Positions 36,535 through 46,248 of a stretch of 64,000 nt of DNA are shown in pieces. A model generated the notes under the pieces. It did no database searches, was not told the origin of the DNA, and saw nothing but the letters and a program-made list of their open reading frames with translations. The DNA is from Bacillota bacterium (GTDB lineage Bacteria; Bacillota; Dehalobacteriia; UBA4068; UBA4997), in contig JAETNY010000003.1 of the NCBI GenBank assembly GCA_021771915.1, forward strand, positions 124,001-188,000. The letters are read 5' to 3'. The first letter of the stretch is position 1; each line of letters starts with the position of its first letter. The position numbers were made by a program, and so were the translations under genes.

Positions 36535-37323
36535 TTAAAACTGCCAAACCACAGACTGCCCCTGCGCCGGCGCCACGCTTAACCATTGTGTCGCCTCATC
36601 AGCCGCCACACGATTTTCCAGCACAGTCGCCGCTGCCGCATAGGCCAACTCTGGCGTGTTATTGGTTTCGCTCAAATGTGCCAGCATAATTCGACACAAA
36701 CCGTTGCGCTCCAGATACCAGTCCAAAAGCTGCGCCGCCTGCTCATTGGCCAAATGTCCCTGCTCGCCGCTAACCCGGCGCTTCAAAACATAAGGATACG
36801 GGCCACGCGACAACATTTGCCGGTCATGATTAGACTCCAAAACCAAACCGTCCAGCGGCTTACTTAATGCGGCCAGCATGCCCCGGGTAACACAGCCAGT
36901 GTCGGTAATATAGGCCAGACGCCGTCCCTCGGCCTGCAAAACCAGCCCCACCGGCTGTACCGCATCATGCGACGTTTTGCAAAAATCCAACTGAAAATCA
37001 CCAAGACACAGGTCATAGCTGTAATCTTTCTGCAAATAGTCCGGAACGGCTTCAACCGCTCCGGGCAGGCTGGCCCAGGTTTTTGGCGTGGCATAAACCG
37101 GCAGACCATATTTAAAAGCCAAACGCGCCACACCGTTCACATGGTCGATATGTTCATGCGTAAGCAAAATAGCCGTCAGGCTTTCCGGCCGCTCACCAAC
37201 CGCACGCAAGGCCTTTTCCAGCCGGGTAGCAGAAAGGCCGGCGTCAATTAAAAGCTTAGTTTGACCAGCGCAGGCCAGAGCACAGTTGCCGCTGGAACTG
37301 CTGGCCAGTGTAAAAAAGTACAT
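36535..37323 (-). CDS. walJ: Metallo-beta-lactamase fold hydrolase WalJ/YycJ
   Basis: A 262-residue metallo-hydrolase. It starts with the group's signature LASSSSGNC, then shows LIDAGLS, the metal motif THEHIDHVNG and the later Asp in ITDTGC. YycJ/WalJ is a probable 5'-3' DNA exonuclease linked to coordination of cell division and replication in Bacillus relatives. Here the two-component walRK genes that usually precede it are absent: upstream is the membrane pyrophosphatase gene with its own terminator. Confidence 0.92.
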   Translation of the reverse strand: MYFFTLASSSSGNCALACAGQTKLLIDAGLSATRLEKALRAVGERPESLTAILLTHEHIDHVNGVARLAFKYGLPVYATPKTWASLPGAVEAVPDYLQKDYSYDLCLGDFQLDFCKTSHDAVQPVGLVLQAEGRRLAYITDTGCVTRGMLAALSKPLDGLVLESNHDRQMLSRGPYPYVLKRRVSGEQGHLANEQAAQLLDWYLERNGLCRIMLAHLSETNNTPELAYAAAATVLENRVAADEATQWLSVAPAQGQSVVWQF

Positions 37324-37441
37324 CTTCTCTTTCCAACTTCCATGCTATAAATATAACAATTTTTTATGAAAATTATATGAACATTACCAGAATTTTTTGA
37401 AAATTTTTAACATTCCATGTTTATTTTTTCTATCTAATACA

Positions 37442-37473
37442 AATCAGGCAGAGCGTTATCACTCTGCCTGATT
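37442..37473 (-). terminator. Terminator of hppA
   Basis: Perfect 12-bp stem AATCAGGCAGAG/CTCTGCCTGATT with an 8-nt loop, 18 nt after the hppA stop; the minus-strand 3' side continues TTTGTATT. Confidence 0.88.
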
Positions 37474-37491
37474 ATATATCGGCCTGTTAAA

Positions 37492-39534
37492 TTACAGGAA
37501 TAACGGCACAAATACCAGCGCGATAATGGTCATCAATTTAATCAGAATGTTGATGGACGGGCCGGAAGTATCCTTGAACGGGTCGCCAACCGTATCGCCG
37601 TTAACCGCAGCAGCATGCGCGTCAGAGCCTTTGCCGCCATGATTGCCATTTTCAATGTATTTTTTAGCATTATCCCAAGCGCCGCCGGCGTTACTCATCA
37701 TAACAGCCAGCAGGAAACCGGTTACCAGAGAGCCAGCCAACAAGCCGCCCAAAGCTTCAGCGCCCAGCACCAAACCAACAAACAAAGGAGCCAGAACAGC
37801 CAAAACAGCCGGCAGAACCATCTCACGCAGAGCCGCAGTGGTAGAAATATCAACGCAGCGTGCATAATCCGGCTTGGAAGTACCCTCCATCAAACCGGGA
37901 ATTTCCCGGAACTGACGACGAACCTCGGTAATCATATGAGAAGCGGAACGGCCAACTGCGCTCATGGTCATAGCAGAGAACAGGAAAGGCAGCATACCGC
38001 CAATAAACAGACCAATAACAACCATCGGGTTCATAATATCAATGTTGGTAACCCCGGCTGCCTGTGTATAAGCAGAGAACAGAGCCAAAGCAGTCAGCGC
38101 CGCGGAGCCGATAGCAAAGCCTTTGCCGATAGCAGCAGTGGTGTTGCCCACAGCGTCCAGATTATCAGTAATCTCACGCACATTATGCTCCAAACCAGCC
38201 ATCTCGGCAATACCGCCGGCGTTATCGGAAATCGGTCCATAAGCGTCAACCGCAACTACGATACCGGTTGTGGAAAGCATACCAACCGCAGCTATGGCAA
38301 TGCCGTACAGACCGGCAAAATAGTAAGCCGCAAAAATGCCGCAGCAGATAACAATAATCGGCAGCGCGGTAGAAGTCATACCAGTAGCAATACCGGAAAT
38401 GATGTTGGTTGCCGTACCGGTTTCACAGGAAGCAGCGATATCTTTAACCGGTTTATATTCAGCAGAAGTATAATATTCGGTAATTTTACCAATCAGGGTG
38501 CCAGCCACCAAACCGGCCACGCTGGCGATAAATACGCCAATGTTGGTATAACGGCCGTCCAGGAAAGTTTCCGGCAGCACAAATTTACAAATAACAAAGG
38601 TACCAATAATTGACAGGATAGTAGCTACATACGTACCGGTATCCAACGCTTTCTGCGGATTTTTGCCCTCGCCGGTGCGTACAAAGAAAGTACCGGCAAT
38701 ACTGGACAAAATACCCCAGGCCGCCAGCAGCAGCGGAACAATTACGCCCTCGCCGTTAGCGCCAATCGCCAGAGAAGCGCCCAGCGCAATGGCTGCAATA
38801 ACAGATCCAACATAAGACTCAAACAAGTCAGAACCCATACCAGCAACGTCGCCCACGTTATCGCCCACGTTATCAGCGATAACAGCCGGGTTACGAGGGT
38901 CGTCCTCCGGAATACCGGCCTCAACCTTACCAACCAGGTCAGCGCCAACGTCGGCAGCCTTGGTATAAATACCGCCGCCCACACGGCCAAACAGAGCCAC
39001 AGAAGATGCGCCCAGGGAGAAGCCGTTGATGATAGCAGACTGACCAGGGAAAATTACAATGATAATGCCCAGGCCCAACAGACCCAGACCAACCACGCTC
39101 ATGCCCATTACGGCGCCGCCGGAAAAAGCTACGCCAAGGGCTTTGTTCAAACCGCTTTCACGCGCCGCATTTGCTGTGCGTGCATTAGCTTTGGTAGCAA
39201 TGCGCATACCAATATTACCGGCCAAAATTGAGCAAACAGCACCAGCCACAAAAGGCACAACCGTCATCGGGTTCAGGCCGCCCTCTGTGCCGCCGGTCAC
39301 CATGCCGGCAACCACAATTACCACGGCCATCGCGGCCACAAAGATAATCAATGTTTTATACTGCCGGCTCAAAAACGCCATGGCGCCCTCATGAATAGAC
39401 CCCATAATTTCGGTCATTTTCTCATTGCCCGGCGCAACCGTGGTTACTCTTTTGGCCAGAACAACGGCAAACAGCAACGCCAGAACACCGGCCGCAGCTG
39501 CAATTATAGGAGCCATTGAATTCAAGTCATTCAT
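37492..39534 (-). CDS. hppA: Membrane-bound ion-pumping pyrophosphatase
   Basis: Couples pyrophosphate hydrolysis to H+ or Na+ export. The 680-residue protein has about 16 membrane segments. The conserved substrate-site motif [21 protein letters not shown] is complete, as are [15 protein letters not shown] and [24 protein letters not shown]. Ala (not Lys) follows GNTT in [10 protein letters not shown], the residue choice that marks K+-dependent members. Whether it moves H+, Na+ or both cannot be read reliably. GGAGG lies 11-12 nt before the ATG. secG lies upstream with a 131-nt gap. Confidence 0.96.
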   Translation of the reverse strand: MNDLNSMAPIIAAAAGVLALLFAVVLAKRVTTVAPGNEKMTEIMGSIHEGAMAFLSRQYKTLIIFVAAMAVVIVVAGMVTGGTEGGLNPMTVVPFVAGAVCSILAGNIGMRIATKANARTANAARESGLNKALGVAFSGGAVMGMSVVGLGLLGLGIIIVIFPGQSAIINGFSLGASSVALFGRVGGGIYTKAADVGADLVGKVEAGIPEDDPRNPAVIADNVGDNVGDVAGMGSDLFESYVGSVIAAIALGASLAIGANGEGVIVPLLLAAWGILSSIAGTFFVRTGEGKNPQKALDTGTYVATILSIIGTFVICKFVLPETFLDGRYTNIGVFIASVAGLVAGTLIGKITEYYTSAEYKPVKDIAASCETGTATNIISGIATGMTSTALPIIVICCGIFAAYYFAGLYGIAIAAVGMLSTTGIVVAVDAYGPISDNAGGIAEMAGLEHNVREITDNLDAVGNTTAAIGKGFAIGSAALTALALFSAYTQAAGVTNIDIMNPMVVIGLFIGGMLPFLFSAMTMSAVGRSASHMITEVRRQFREIPGLMEGTSKPDYARCVDISTTAALREMVLPAVLAVLAPLFVGLVLGAEALGGLLAGSLVTGFLLAVMMSNAGGAWDNAKKYIENGNHGGKGSDAHAAAVNGDTVGDPFKDTSGPSINILIKLMTIIALVFVPLFL

Positions 39535-39665
39535 AGTTCTTTACTTATCCTCCGTTCTTTCTAATAAAAATCTTTATTAATTAAAATTTTTTTACTGATT
39601 AAATTTCTGCATATAACCTATGCAAATATTACAAAATCCTGCCAAAACTAACAATCATGACCAGC

Positions 39666-39887
39666 TTAAAACATGGCCAGCAGCAAAGTCAGCAGCAAAA
39701 ACAGTGCTGACGCCGCAATGGAGCATTTAGTCAGCAACTCGTCCATGCCCTTTTTCTTACCAAAAAAGGTTTCCGCACCGCCGGCGATAGAACCAGAAAG
39801 GCCGGCGCTTTTGCTGGATTGCAGCAAAACGCTGATAATCAGGGCAATGGCGCAAAGCATTTGCAAAATCGTTAATACCAATGTCAT
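39666..39887 (-). CDS. secG: Preprotein translocase subunit SecG
   Basis: Small membrane partner of SecYE. The 73-residue protein has two membrane segments (about 3-22 and 50-72) joined by the family loop LLQSSKSAGLSGSIAGGAETFFGKKKG-type sequence (seen here in full order). The ATG at 39887 follows GGAGGTG by 7 nt; the longer frame starting at 39902 would begin inside that site. The RNase R and SmpB genes that often follow secG in Bacillota are not present. Confidence 0.94.
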   Translation of the reverse strand: MTLVLTILQMLCAIALIISVLLQSSKSAGLSGSIAGGAETFFGKKKGMDELLTKCSIAASALFLLLTLLLAMF

Positions 39888-40072
39888 TGTTTTCACCTCC
39901 ATTTGAGTCAGCTTTATTAATTAAAAAGTTATTTCATAATAGAATAACGACAAAAAACACCAAACCTCTTACGATATTGGACGTCTATCTTCAGCTTGAT
40001 ATTATGGTGCATTATATTTTAGCATATTTTACAGCAATTCGCAAGGTATTTTAACAACTTATTCCAAATTTT

Positions 40073-40102
40073 TTGTAGACGTGGCCAATATTTTGTGATA
40101 AT
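40073..40102 (+). promoter_or_regulatory. Possible promoter of the 407-residue unknown gene
   Basis: TTGTAG, 18-nt spacer, GATAAT, about 40 nt before the ATG at 40145. Confidence 0.4.
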
Positions 40103-40144
40103 ATTTATTATATAAATTTTATTATAAAACAAAGGAGCATAATT

Positions 40145-41368
40145 ATGCCAAATATAAATTTTTCAGACAATTCTCCCGATGTTAAACGGCAATTTGCCCG
40201 GCATTTACAGACCTTTCTGGCCTATTGCTACCGCACAGACCTCTCTCCGGAGGAATTGGAACAACCCAATTTATTCTTTAACGCCCCACAGGTAAAAAAT
40301 CTGCTTAGTTTTGGTGCAGAAAATCAAGATTTTTTGCCGCCACTGGTGGCCGCGCTGGCTGAAATCAAAGAAATGCCAGCTTATCGCGCCTCTCTGGTCG
40401 GCTATTTAATTGGCTTGTACGCGGAAAACGGCCTCAGCAATCCCAAAACGGATATGGCGCTGGCCGAATTTTATCTGCAAAACACGGAACAGGTCAGCGA
40501 GTATCTTTGGCAGGCCTGCCGCTATTTGGGTGTGGAGCCGGCCAATCTGGCTGCCAGCGCTGGCGTTGACGAGCAAACAGAGGAGCGCCGCCAGGCCTTA
40601 ATTGAGCGTCTGCGCAACCTGACGTCGGAATTGTCAGAAATTCCCCAGATGCCAGAGCAGGCCATTCAGGCCTGGCATGGACTCTCTCCCCTTTCTTTCG
40701 GCATGATGTCGCGGCTGGCCGCCAGCCAGGATTTGCGCGATTTTTTCCGCCAGCATAACGACGGCGAATGGCTGCACGGCCTGTGCAGCCTGCTCTCTGA
40801 ATGGCATGAAGCCGTTGGCTTTATCCCCTACATGCTGGATTTACAGGAAGAGGACACCGCGCTGGTGCTGTCCCCGTCCACCCGACAGGGCGTAGAGGTG
40901 CAGTTACGCCAGCTTGACAGCAACAATCTGTTTTTCACCCTGCTGCAATTCGCTCTCTATCACCAAAACCTGTTAGAGGCGCTTGGTGCGGCAGAATTTA
41001 ATTATCAGCCGCTTATTGAAAAGCTGGCGCTACATGAACCGATACCGCCGGAGGAATACCCCGAGCATATCTATGAACAGGGCTGTTTGGGTTATTATAA
41101 CTGGCAGGCGCTGCGGCCGGACAGCAGTTTTGATGAGATGCAGGCCGTTTGGGGCGAGGGCGTTTTTCAGGAAATTCCCCAATTAAACGGCCGGACACTG
41201 CTGCTGGTAGGGCGGCCGCAAATTCAACGCAGCTGGGGCGGCGCTTTTGTGACCGGCACCCACATCAATTTACAACCGCAGGTGCAGATTTTGCGCCTGC
41301 TGCCAGAAGCTGAAGTGCAGCAATGGCTGGACGCAATCGCGGCCGAAAATAATAACAATAATGAATGA
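40145..41368 (+). CDS. Unrecognised 407-residue protein upstream of cobD
   Basis: I do not recognise this protein. It is soluble, acidic and rich in Leu, Glu and Gln, with no signal peptide or membrane segment. Residues ~1-150 look all-helical, with repeated short helical units. Residues ~150-200 have a heptad-like run. The last ~60 residues are more mixed (RTLLLVGRPQIQRSWGGAF) and end in a run of Asn. No metal or nucleotide motif is seen. AAAGGAG lies 8 nt before the ATG. cobD begins 35 nt after the stop, so the gene may be cotranscribed with the cobalamin pair. Confidence 0.8.
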   Translation: MPNINFSDNSPDVKRQFARHLQTFLAYCYRTDLSPEELEQPNLFFNAPQVKNLLSFGAENQDFLPPLVAALAEIKEMPAYRASLVGYLIGLYAENGLSNPKTDMALAEFYLQNTEQVSEYLWQACRYLGVEPANLAASAGVDEQTEERRQALIERLRNLTSELSEIPQMPEQAIQAWHGLSPLSFGMMSRLAASQDLRDFFRQHNDGEWLHGLCSLLSEWHEAVGFIPYMLDLQEEDTALVLSPSTRQGVEVQLRQLDSNNLFFTLLQFALYHQNLLEALGAAEFNYQPLIEKLALHEPIPPEEYPEHIYEQGCLGYYNWQALRPDSSFDEMQAVWGEGVFQEIPQLNGRTLLLVGRPQIQRSWGGAFVTGTHINLQPQVQILRLLPEAEVQQWLDAIAAENNNNNE

Positions 41369-41403
41369 AAAAAAGTTAACAGAAACGGAGAAAATTTTTC
41401 AAT

Positions 41404-42510
41404 ATGCATATTCATGGCGGTGACATTTACACTTATCAGGGAATGTTGGATTTTTCGGCCAACATCAATCCGCTGGGCATACCGGCCAGCGTAGTACAGG
41501 CGGCGGCCAGGGGCGCGGAGCAGGCGGCCAGCTATCCGGATACCCAATGCCGGGATTTGCGGCAGGCGCTGGCCGTACAGGAAAGTATCGGTTTGGCGCA
41601 GCCTGTTCAACCAGAGGAGATAATCTGTGGCAATGGCGCGGCCGACCTCATCTTTGCCCTGACGCTGGCGCAAAAACCCAGACAGGCGCTGCTGCTGGCG
41701 CCCGGCTTTCATGAGTATGAGCAGGCATTGCGCGCCATAGGCTGCCATATTCAATATCATTATCTGACCGCCCAAAACGGCTTTCAACTGGACGTGCAGC
41801 GTCTGACCGCCGAAATAACGCCGGAAACTGAGCTGCTTTTCCTGTGTAATCCTAACAACCCCACCGGTCTGGCCATATCGCGCCAGGAATTGCTGCCGCT
41901 GCTGAAACGCTGCCAGCAATGTCAAACGCTGCTGGTGCTGGACGAATGTTTTAATGAGTTTCTGGACGACCCGGCTGCCTATACCTTAAAACCACTTCTG
42001 GCGACCAATCCCAACCTGTTCATTTTAAAAGCTTTCACCAAGCTTTATGCCATGCCCGGTCTGCGTCTGGGCTATGGCCTTTGCGCCAACAGCGCCCTGC
42101 TGAACCGTCTGGCCGAAGTTTCTCAGCCCTGGCGTGTTTCAACTCCGGCGCAGCTGGCCGGTCTGGCCGCCCTGCAAGAACAGGCTTATGTGCAGCAGGC
42201 GCAGGAGTTGATACGCCATGAGCGGCAGTTTTTGCAACAGCAATTAAGCGCACTGGGCATGCAGGTTTACAATTCCATGGCCAATTATATTTTCTTCCAA
42301 ACGCCAGCCGACTGGCCGGCCACATTTAATCTGGCCGCTGCCTGCCGCGAACGGCAGATTTTAATTCGGGATTGCAGCAATTATGTCGGTTTAACGCCGG
42401 GCTTTTACCGAATAGCCGTGCGCACCCGGCCGGAAAATGAACAGCTTTTGCAGGCCATGCGCCAGATTGTTTTAACACAGGAACAACAGGGGGACAAATG
42501 TAATGAATAA
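41404..42510 (+). CDS. cobD: L-threonine-O-3-phosphate decarboxylase-like aminotransferase
   Basis: PLP enzyme that makes (R)-1-amino-2-propanol phosphate for the cobalamin nucleotide loop. The 368-residue protein has the typical HGG start, DFSANINPLG, the NPNNPTG motif, and the cofactor Lys in AFTKLYAMPGLRLGYG. The related histidinol-phosphate aminotransferases share this fold, but the N-terminal HGGDIYTY/DFSANINP pattern and the adjacent cobO favour CobD. It overlaps cobO by 8 nt. CGGAG lies 13 nt before the ATG, a long spacing. Confidence 0.88.
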   Translation: MHIHGGDIYTYQGMLDFSANINPLGIPASVVQAAARGAEQAASYPDTQCRDLRQALAVQESIGLAQPVQPEEIICGNGAADLIFALTLAQKPRQALLLAPGFHEYEQALRAIGCHIQYHYLTAQNGFQLDVQRLTAEITPETELLFLCNPNNPTGLAISRQELLPLLKRCQQCQTLLVLDECFNEFLDDPAAYTLKPLLATNPNLFILKAFTKLYAMPGLRLGYGLCANSALLNRLAEVSQPWRVSTPAQLAGLAALQEQAYVQQAQELIRHERQFLQQQLSALGMQVYNSMANYIFFQTPADWPATFNLAAACRERQILIRDCSNYVGLTPGFYRIAVRTRPENEQLLQAMRQIVLTQEQQGDKCNE

Positions 42511-43048
42511 TGCACAGAGCACTGGACTTATCCACATCTATACCGGCGAGGGCAAGGGCAAAACCACCGCTGCCATCGGCCTGACCGTGCGTTGTGCCGG
42601 CAGCGGTGGTCGTGTGGTATTCTGCCAGTTTTTGAAAGACAACCGCTCCAGCGAACTGAACATTCTGCGCCGGCTGCCGCAGGTTGAACTGGTGCTGGCG
42701 CCCACCTGTTATGGCTTTTACAAATATTTAAATGAGGAACAGCGCGCAGAGGCCCGGCAGACATACAGCCAGTTGCTGCGCCGGGCAATCAGCGCCGCCA
42801 CGCAGCCAGACCTGCCAACGCGTCTGCTGATACTTGATGAGGCCATTGCCGCCTATAATCACCGCCTGCTAGAGCCGGAGGTTTTGCTGGATTTTCTGCG
42901 TAATAAACCAAATGGGCTGGAGGTGGTTTTAACCGGCCGGGAACCGGCGCCGGAACTTATGGAACTGGCCGATTACCTCTCCGATATTCATAAAATCAAA
43001 CACCCCTTTGACCAGGGCATTCCAGCACGGTCGGGCATTGAAAAATAA
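42503..43048 (+). CDS. cobO: Cob(I)yrinic acid a,c-diamide adenosyltransferase
   Basis: Transfers the adenosyl group of ATP to Co(I) corrinoids (CobO/BtuR family). The 181-residue protein has the P-loop YTGEGKGKTTAAIG, CQFLKD, LLILDEAI and a C-terminal HPFDQGIPARSGIE, all family landmarks. GGGGGAC precedes the ATG, which lies within the end of cobD. A terminator follows. Confidence 0.95.
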   Translation: MNNAQSTGLIHIYTGEGKGKTTAAIGLTVRCAGSGGRVVFCQFLKDNRSSELNILRRLPQVELVLAPTCYGFYKYLNEEQRAEARQTYSQLLRRAISAATQPDLPTRLLILDEAIAAYNHRLLEPEVLLDFLRNKPNGLEVVLTGREPAPELMELADYLSDIHKIKHPFDQGIPARSGIEK

Positions 43049-43054
43049 GTAAAC

Positions 43055-43087
43055 AAATGGAACAGGTCCGCGTCCTGTTCCATTTTT
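43055..43087 (+). terminator. Terminator of the cobD-cobO unit
   Basis: Perfect 12-bp stem AAATGGAACAGG/CCTGTTCCATTT with a 7-nt loop and a T5 run, 7 nt after cobO. It also lies at the 3' side of cbiK, coming from the other direction. Confidence 0.92.
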
Positions 43088-43094
43088 CTTTATC

Positions 43095-43913
43095 TTATTT
43101 AATTGTCTGGGCGGCCAGCGCATGCTGACAAAGCAAATCCGCCACACCCTCAAACTCGCCCAGACCACACTGCAAACAATCCACCTTATAACCGGCCTCT
43201 TCCATACGGTTCTTCCAAGAGTCGGCCTCGTCCCCGGCCATATCGTTAATTACATGATTACCGGCCACAATCATAAACGGCGCCAGACGTACGCTTAAAT
43301 AAGGCGTTTTTTTCAGCAGCCCAAGAACATTATCCAAATTTGGGTAACTCTCTACTGTGCCGACAAAAATGTTGCTATGGCCAACCTCCTTAAACATATA
43401 GTCCAACGCGGCATAAACCGGGTTGATGCAATGCGTTGTGCCGTGTCCCATTAAAATCAGCGCTGTATCCGGCTCATTATCCAACTCTCGCGCCACAATA
43501 TCAATCATTTTAAACATATCTTCGGTGGAAGACAAAAGCGGCTGCCCCACGGCCAAATGTGCAAAGTTTTCCGCCTGCGCCTGAATATCGGCCAGCATTA
43601 AATCGTTTTCCACCCCGGGCAGAATATGCGTTGGCTGCACCAGCAAATCATCAACACCATCTGCCTGCATTTGCTGCAAAGCCTCTGTTACGGTGGCAAT
43701 TTGCATACCGTCCCGACTGCGCACCTTATTAATAATCATCTTACTCGTCCAGGCCCGATACAGACGGCGCTCCGGAAATGCCGCTGCCACAGCAGCCTCC
43801 AGCTTATCAATCGTCTTAGCTCTGGTTTCTGCAAAACTGGTGCCAAAGCTTACCACAAGTACAGCTTTTTTGCTATTTTCCGCATTAATTTTGGCGTCAT
43901 GCTTAACGTCCAT
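43095..43913 (-). CDS. cbiK: Sirohydrochlorin cobaltochelatase, CbiK type
   Basis: Inserts Co2+ into sirohydrochlorin (precorrin-2 stage) in anaerobic cobalamin synthesis. The 272-residue protein shows VVSFGTSFAETR near the start, VQPTHILPGVE, and the catalytic metal His in MGHGTTHCINP. CbiK proteins have two such domains within this length. The ATG at 43913 follows GGGAGGA; the ATG seven codons upstream does not. No leader peptide is seen, so it is cytoplasmic. It converges with cobO; the rest of the corrin ring pathway is not in the window. Confidence 0.94.
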   Translation of the reverse strand: MDVKHDAKINAENSKKAVLVVSFGTSFAETRAKTIDKLEAAVAAAFPERRLYRAWTSKMIINKVRSRDGMQIATVTEALQQMQADGVDDLLVQPTHILPGVENDLMLADIQAQAENFAHLAVGQPLLSSTEDMFKMIDIVARELDNEPDTALILMGHGTTHCINPVYAALDYMFKEVGHSNIFVGTVESYPNLDNVLGLLKKTPYLSVRLAPFMIVAGNHVINDMAGDEADSWKNRMEEAGYKVDCLQCGLGEFEGVADLLCQHALAAQTIK

Positions 43914-44050
43914 TAAAGATTCCTCCCAATTCAAAATTAGTAGCGATATTTATTCTGCCCAAATCTGGCAAATTCCTGCTAAAATCAGGCTAAAATTTTA
44001 ATAAAGCAGCTGCAGTTCAAACCGTCATGAACCGGGTGGGTTCATATGAT

Positions 44051-44081
44051 AAAAGCCCCCGGAACAGTGCGCTCCGGGGGC
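44051..44081 (-). terminator. Terminator of rpsU
   Basis: GC-rich 9-bp stem GCCCCCGGA/TCCGGGGGC, then TTTTATC on the minus strand, about 68 nt after the rpsU stop. A second small hairpin (GAACC/GGTTC, 44031-44045) follows. Confidence 0.88.
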
Positions 44082-44149
44082 CGAAAATCCCTAAAAATAA
44101 TGTCAAGATGCTAAAAAACCAAAATACCAAAATATTGGATTATTTCCAA

Positions 44150-44326
44150 TTACTTCCATTTACGTTTTCTGGCGGCTTCAGACTTTTTCTTTCTTCTGAC
44201 GCTGGGCTTTTCATAGTGTTCATGCTTACGGATTTCGCTCATAACGCCAGAACGCTGACAGGTCCGTTTAAACCTACGCAAAGCACTGTCAAGGGATTCA
44301 TTCTTGCCAACTTTGACCTCGCTCAC
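44150..44326 (-). CDS. rpsU: 30S ribosomal protein S21
   Basis: Small basic ribosomal protein needed for initiation. From the GTG start at 44326 it has 58 residues, the normal size: [21 protein letters not shown], then [25 protein letters not shown] in the family order. GGGGAGGGG lies 5 nt before the GTG; the longer frame's start has no such site. It has a near-consensus promoter at 44444-44472 and a structured leader, so it can be expressed apart from hinT. Confidence 0.96.
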   Translation of the reverse strand: MSEVKVGKNESLDSALRRFKRTCQRSGVMSEIRKHEHYEKPSVRRKKKSEAARKRKWK

Positions 44327-44400
44327 TGTTTCCCCTCCCCTCGCAATCAACAGACAATGCAGTTGAAGACTTGCAGGATAACATCCTCGAAATTATGTCA

Positions 44401-44414
44401 ACCGCTAAAGCGGT
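44401..44414 (-). other. Perfect palindrome in the rpsU leader
   Basis: ACCGCTAAAGCGGT, in the transcribed leader between the rpsU promoter and the GTG, together with a second small hairpin AGGAT/ATCCT nearby (about 44373). A ribosomal-protein leader may use such structures for autoregulation; this is only a possibility. Confidence 0.4.
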
Positions 44415-44443
44415 ATTCATGCAATTAAAAACTTACCTAAAAT

Positions 44444-44472
44444 ATTATATAATTTTTTGCCGGGATAGTCAA
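44444..44472 (-). promoter_or_regulatory. Sigma-A promoter of rpsU
   Basis: On the minus strand TTGACT, 17-nt spacer, consensus TATAAT, giving a leader of about 110 nt. Confidence 0.8.
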
Positions 44473-44540
44473 CAGTTTATTGAGCAAAATTTTCTATAAA
44501 ACGAATTTTTCTGAAAATTTTTATAATTTGCCCCAAATGC

Positions 44541-44882
44541 CTATACAATATCGCCAAGCTGCTCACCGCCCAGCAAATGATAATGCAGATGCGCAACTTC
44601 CTGCCCGGAATTGGGGCCGCTGTTGGTCACCACGCGAAACCCACCGGCCGCAATCCCCAAATCCTCCGCCAGCTTTCTGGCCAAAAGCTGCATCTTACCC
44701 AAAAGCGCCGCATCTTCCGGCGCGGCCTCAGCAATACTGGCCAAATGCTTTTTGGGAATAATCAAAACATGCACTGGCGCCTTTGGCGCAATATCCTTAA
44801 ATGCCAGCACCTCATCATCTTCATAAACCTTGGCCGCCGGAATTTCCCCAGCCGCAATTTTACAAAACAAACAATCTGTCAT
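44541..44882 (-). CDS. hinT: HIT family nucleotide hydrolase
   Basis: Histidine-triad purine nucleoside phosphoramidase. The 113-residue protein has the N-terminal CLFCKIAAGEIPA, APVHVLIIPKKH and the catalytic triad HLHYHLLGG. The ATG at 44882 follows GGAGG by 9 nt; the upstream extension in the same frame overlaps mtaB and is not needed. It starts 22 nt after the mtaB stop. Confidence 0.95.
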   Translation of the reverse strand: MTDCLFCKIAAGEIPAAKVYEDDEVLAFKDIAPKAPVHVLIIPKKHLASIAEAAPEDAALLGKMQLLARKLAEDLGIAAGGFRVVTNSGPNSGQEVAHLHYHLLGGEQLGDIV

Positions 44883-44904
44883 CTCGCCATACCTCCTATT
44901 TATT

Positions 44905-46245
44905 TTATTCAGGCCTTTCCGCCCATATCTCATCAGCCTGCGCCGCCATTAAACGCACCGCCTTAACCTGCACAAAATGCCCGGCTCGCTCCGCGCCCAA
45001 CCCCGGCACAAAAACTGGCAGATAATCCGCCGTATAACCCTGCATGCCGCAAACTCCCTCGCGCTCAACCGGCTGCTCCAGCAGCACGCGCAATTCCCTG
45101 CCCAAACGCGCCGCCCGAAAACGCCGCCTGCTCTCCGCCACCACTGCCGCCAGCTGTGCCGCGCGCCGGCTCTTTTCCGCACTGGCAATCTGACCGGCAA
45201 AATCTGCCGCCGGCGTACCCGGCCGCCTGGAATAGGGGAAAATATGCGCATCGGCAAAAGCCAGCTGCTCCACCTGACGCAGCCCTTCGGCAAAAGCCTG
45301 CTCGTTCTCACCGGGAAAACCGGCAATAATATCCGTAGTTATGGCCGCCGCCGGCAGAACGGCACGCAAATCCGCCACCAGCTGACAATAATAGGCCATA
45401 TCATAATCACGCCGCATTGCTTGCAGCACTGAATTGGCCGCCGCCTGCAAAGGAATATGAAAATGCGGACAAATAACCGGGCTATCCGCAACCAGACGCA
45501 ACAACTGAGGCGAAAACTCGCGCGGCTCCACCGAGCCCAAACGCAGCCGCGCCAAACCCGGCACCACCGCCGCAGCCGCCACCAAATCCGCAAAGGATTG
45601 CCCCTCTGCCTGCCAGGCGCCAACATGAATACCGGTTAAAACAATCTCCTGATAACCAGCCGCCACCAGCGCCCTCATCTCCGCCAACACCGCCGGAAGC
45701 GGACGACTGCGCACCGGGCCGCGTGCATAAGGCACAATACAGTAGCTGCAAAACTGATTACAGCCGTCCTCAATTTTAACAAACGCCCTGGTGCGGCTGG
45801 TCAGGCTGTTGGCATTACCCAACTCCTGATAAACACAAGCCGTTTCCGCTGGTGATACCTCCACTTGTGGGGAACCGGCCGAATGCGCGTTTGCCTTGGC
45901 TCGCGCCCCGGCCGCCGCCAACGCAAACAGACGATGTTTTTCATTAGCGCCCAGCAGTAAATCCAGCCCGATAATTCCGGCCGCTTCCTCCGGCTTTATC
46001 TGCACATAACAGCCGGTTCCAACCACAAAAGCTGCCGGATTGGCCGCCACCGCCCGGCGCAGCATGTTACGGCTTTTCTTCTCTGCAATCTGCGTCACGG
46101 TGCAAGTGTTAATTATGCAAACATCAGCCGCCTCGCCAAAAGTCAACTGCCGCCAGCCATGTTCCATAAAAACATTAGCCAGCGCCGCGCTTTCCTCCTG
46201 ATTTACTTTGCAGCCCAGGGTATATATCGCAAAGGTTTTATCCAT
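44905..46245 (-). CDS. mtaB: tRNA (t6A37) methylthiotransferase MtaB
   Basis: Radical-SAM enzyme that adds a methylthio group to threonylcarbamoyl-A37 of tRNAs. The 446-residue protein has an N-terminal methylthiotransferase domain (TLGCKVNQEES, IINTCTVT, GTGCYVQ giving three cluster Cys), a radical-SAM cluster motif CNQFCSYC near residue 170, and a C-terminal TRAM-like domain. AGGGAG lies 6 nt before the ATG. The stop of rsmE is 3 nt upstream. The order rsmE-mtaB-hinT-rpsU is common in Bacillota. Confidence 0.95.
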   Translation of the reverse strand: MDKTFAIYTLGCKVNQEESAALANVFMEHGWRQLTFGEAADVCIINTCTVTQIAEKKSRNMLRRAVAANPAAFVVGTGCYVQIKPEEAAGIIGLDLLLGANEKHRLFALAAAGARAKANAHSAGSPQVEVSPAETACVYQELGNANSLTSRTRAFVKIEDGCNQFCSYCIVPYARGPVRSRPLPAVLAEMRALVAAGYQEIVLTGIHVGAWQAEGQSFADLVAAAAVVPGLARLRLGSVEPREFSPQLLRLVADSPVICPHFHIPLQAAANSVLQAMRRDYDMAYYCQLVADLRAVLPAAAITTDIIAGFPGENEQAFAEGLRQVEQLAFADAHIFPYSRRPGTPAADFAGQIASAEKSRRAAQLAAVVAESRRRFRAARLGRELRVLLEQPVEREGVCGMQGYTADYLPVFVPGLGAERAGHFVQVKAVRLMAAQADEIWAERPE

Positions 46246-46248
46246 GTG

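Noticed and set aside
36487-37491. walRK two-component genes expected upstream of walJ
   Set aside because: The upstream gene on this strand is hppA with a terminator between; no histidine kinase or response regulator is present.
41369-41403. Cobalamin riboswitch before cobD or cbiK
   Set aside because: Only 35 nt lie before cobD, and no B12-box-like sequence was seen upstream of cbiK or the 407-residue gene.
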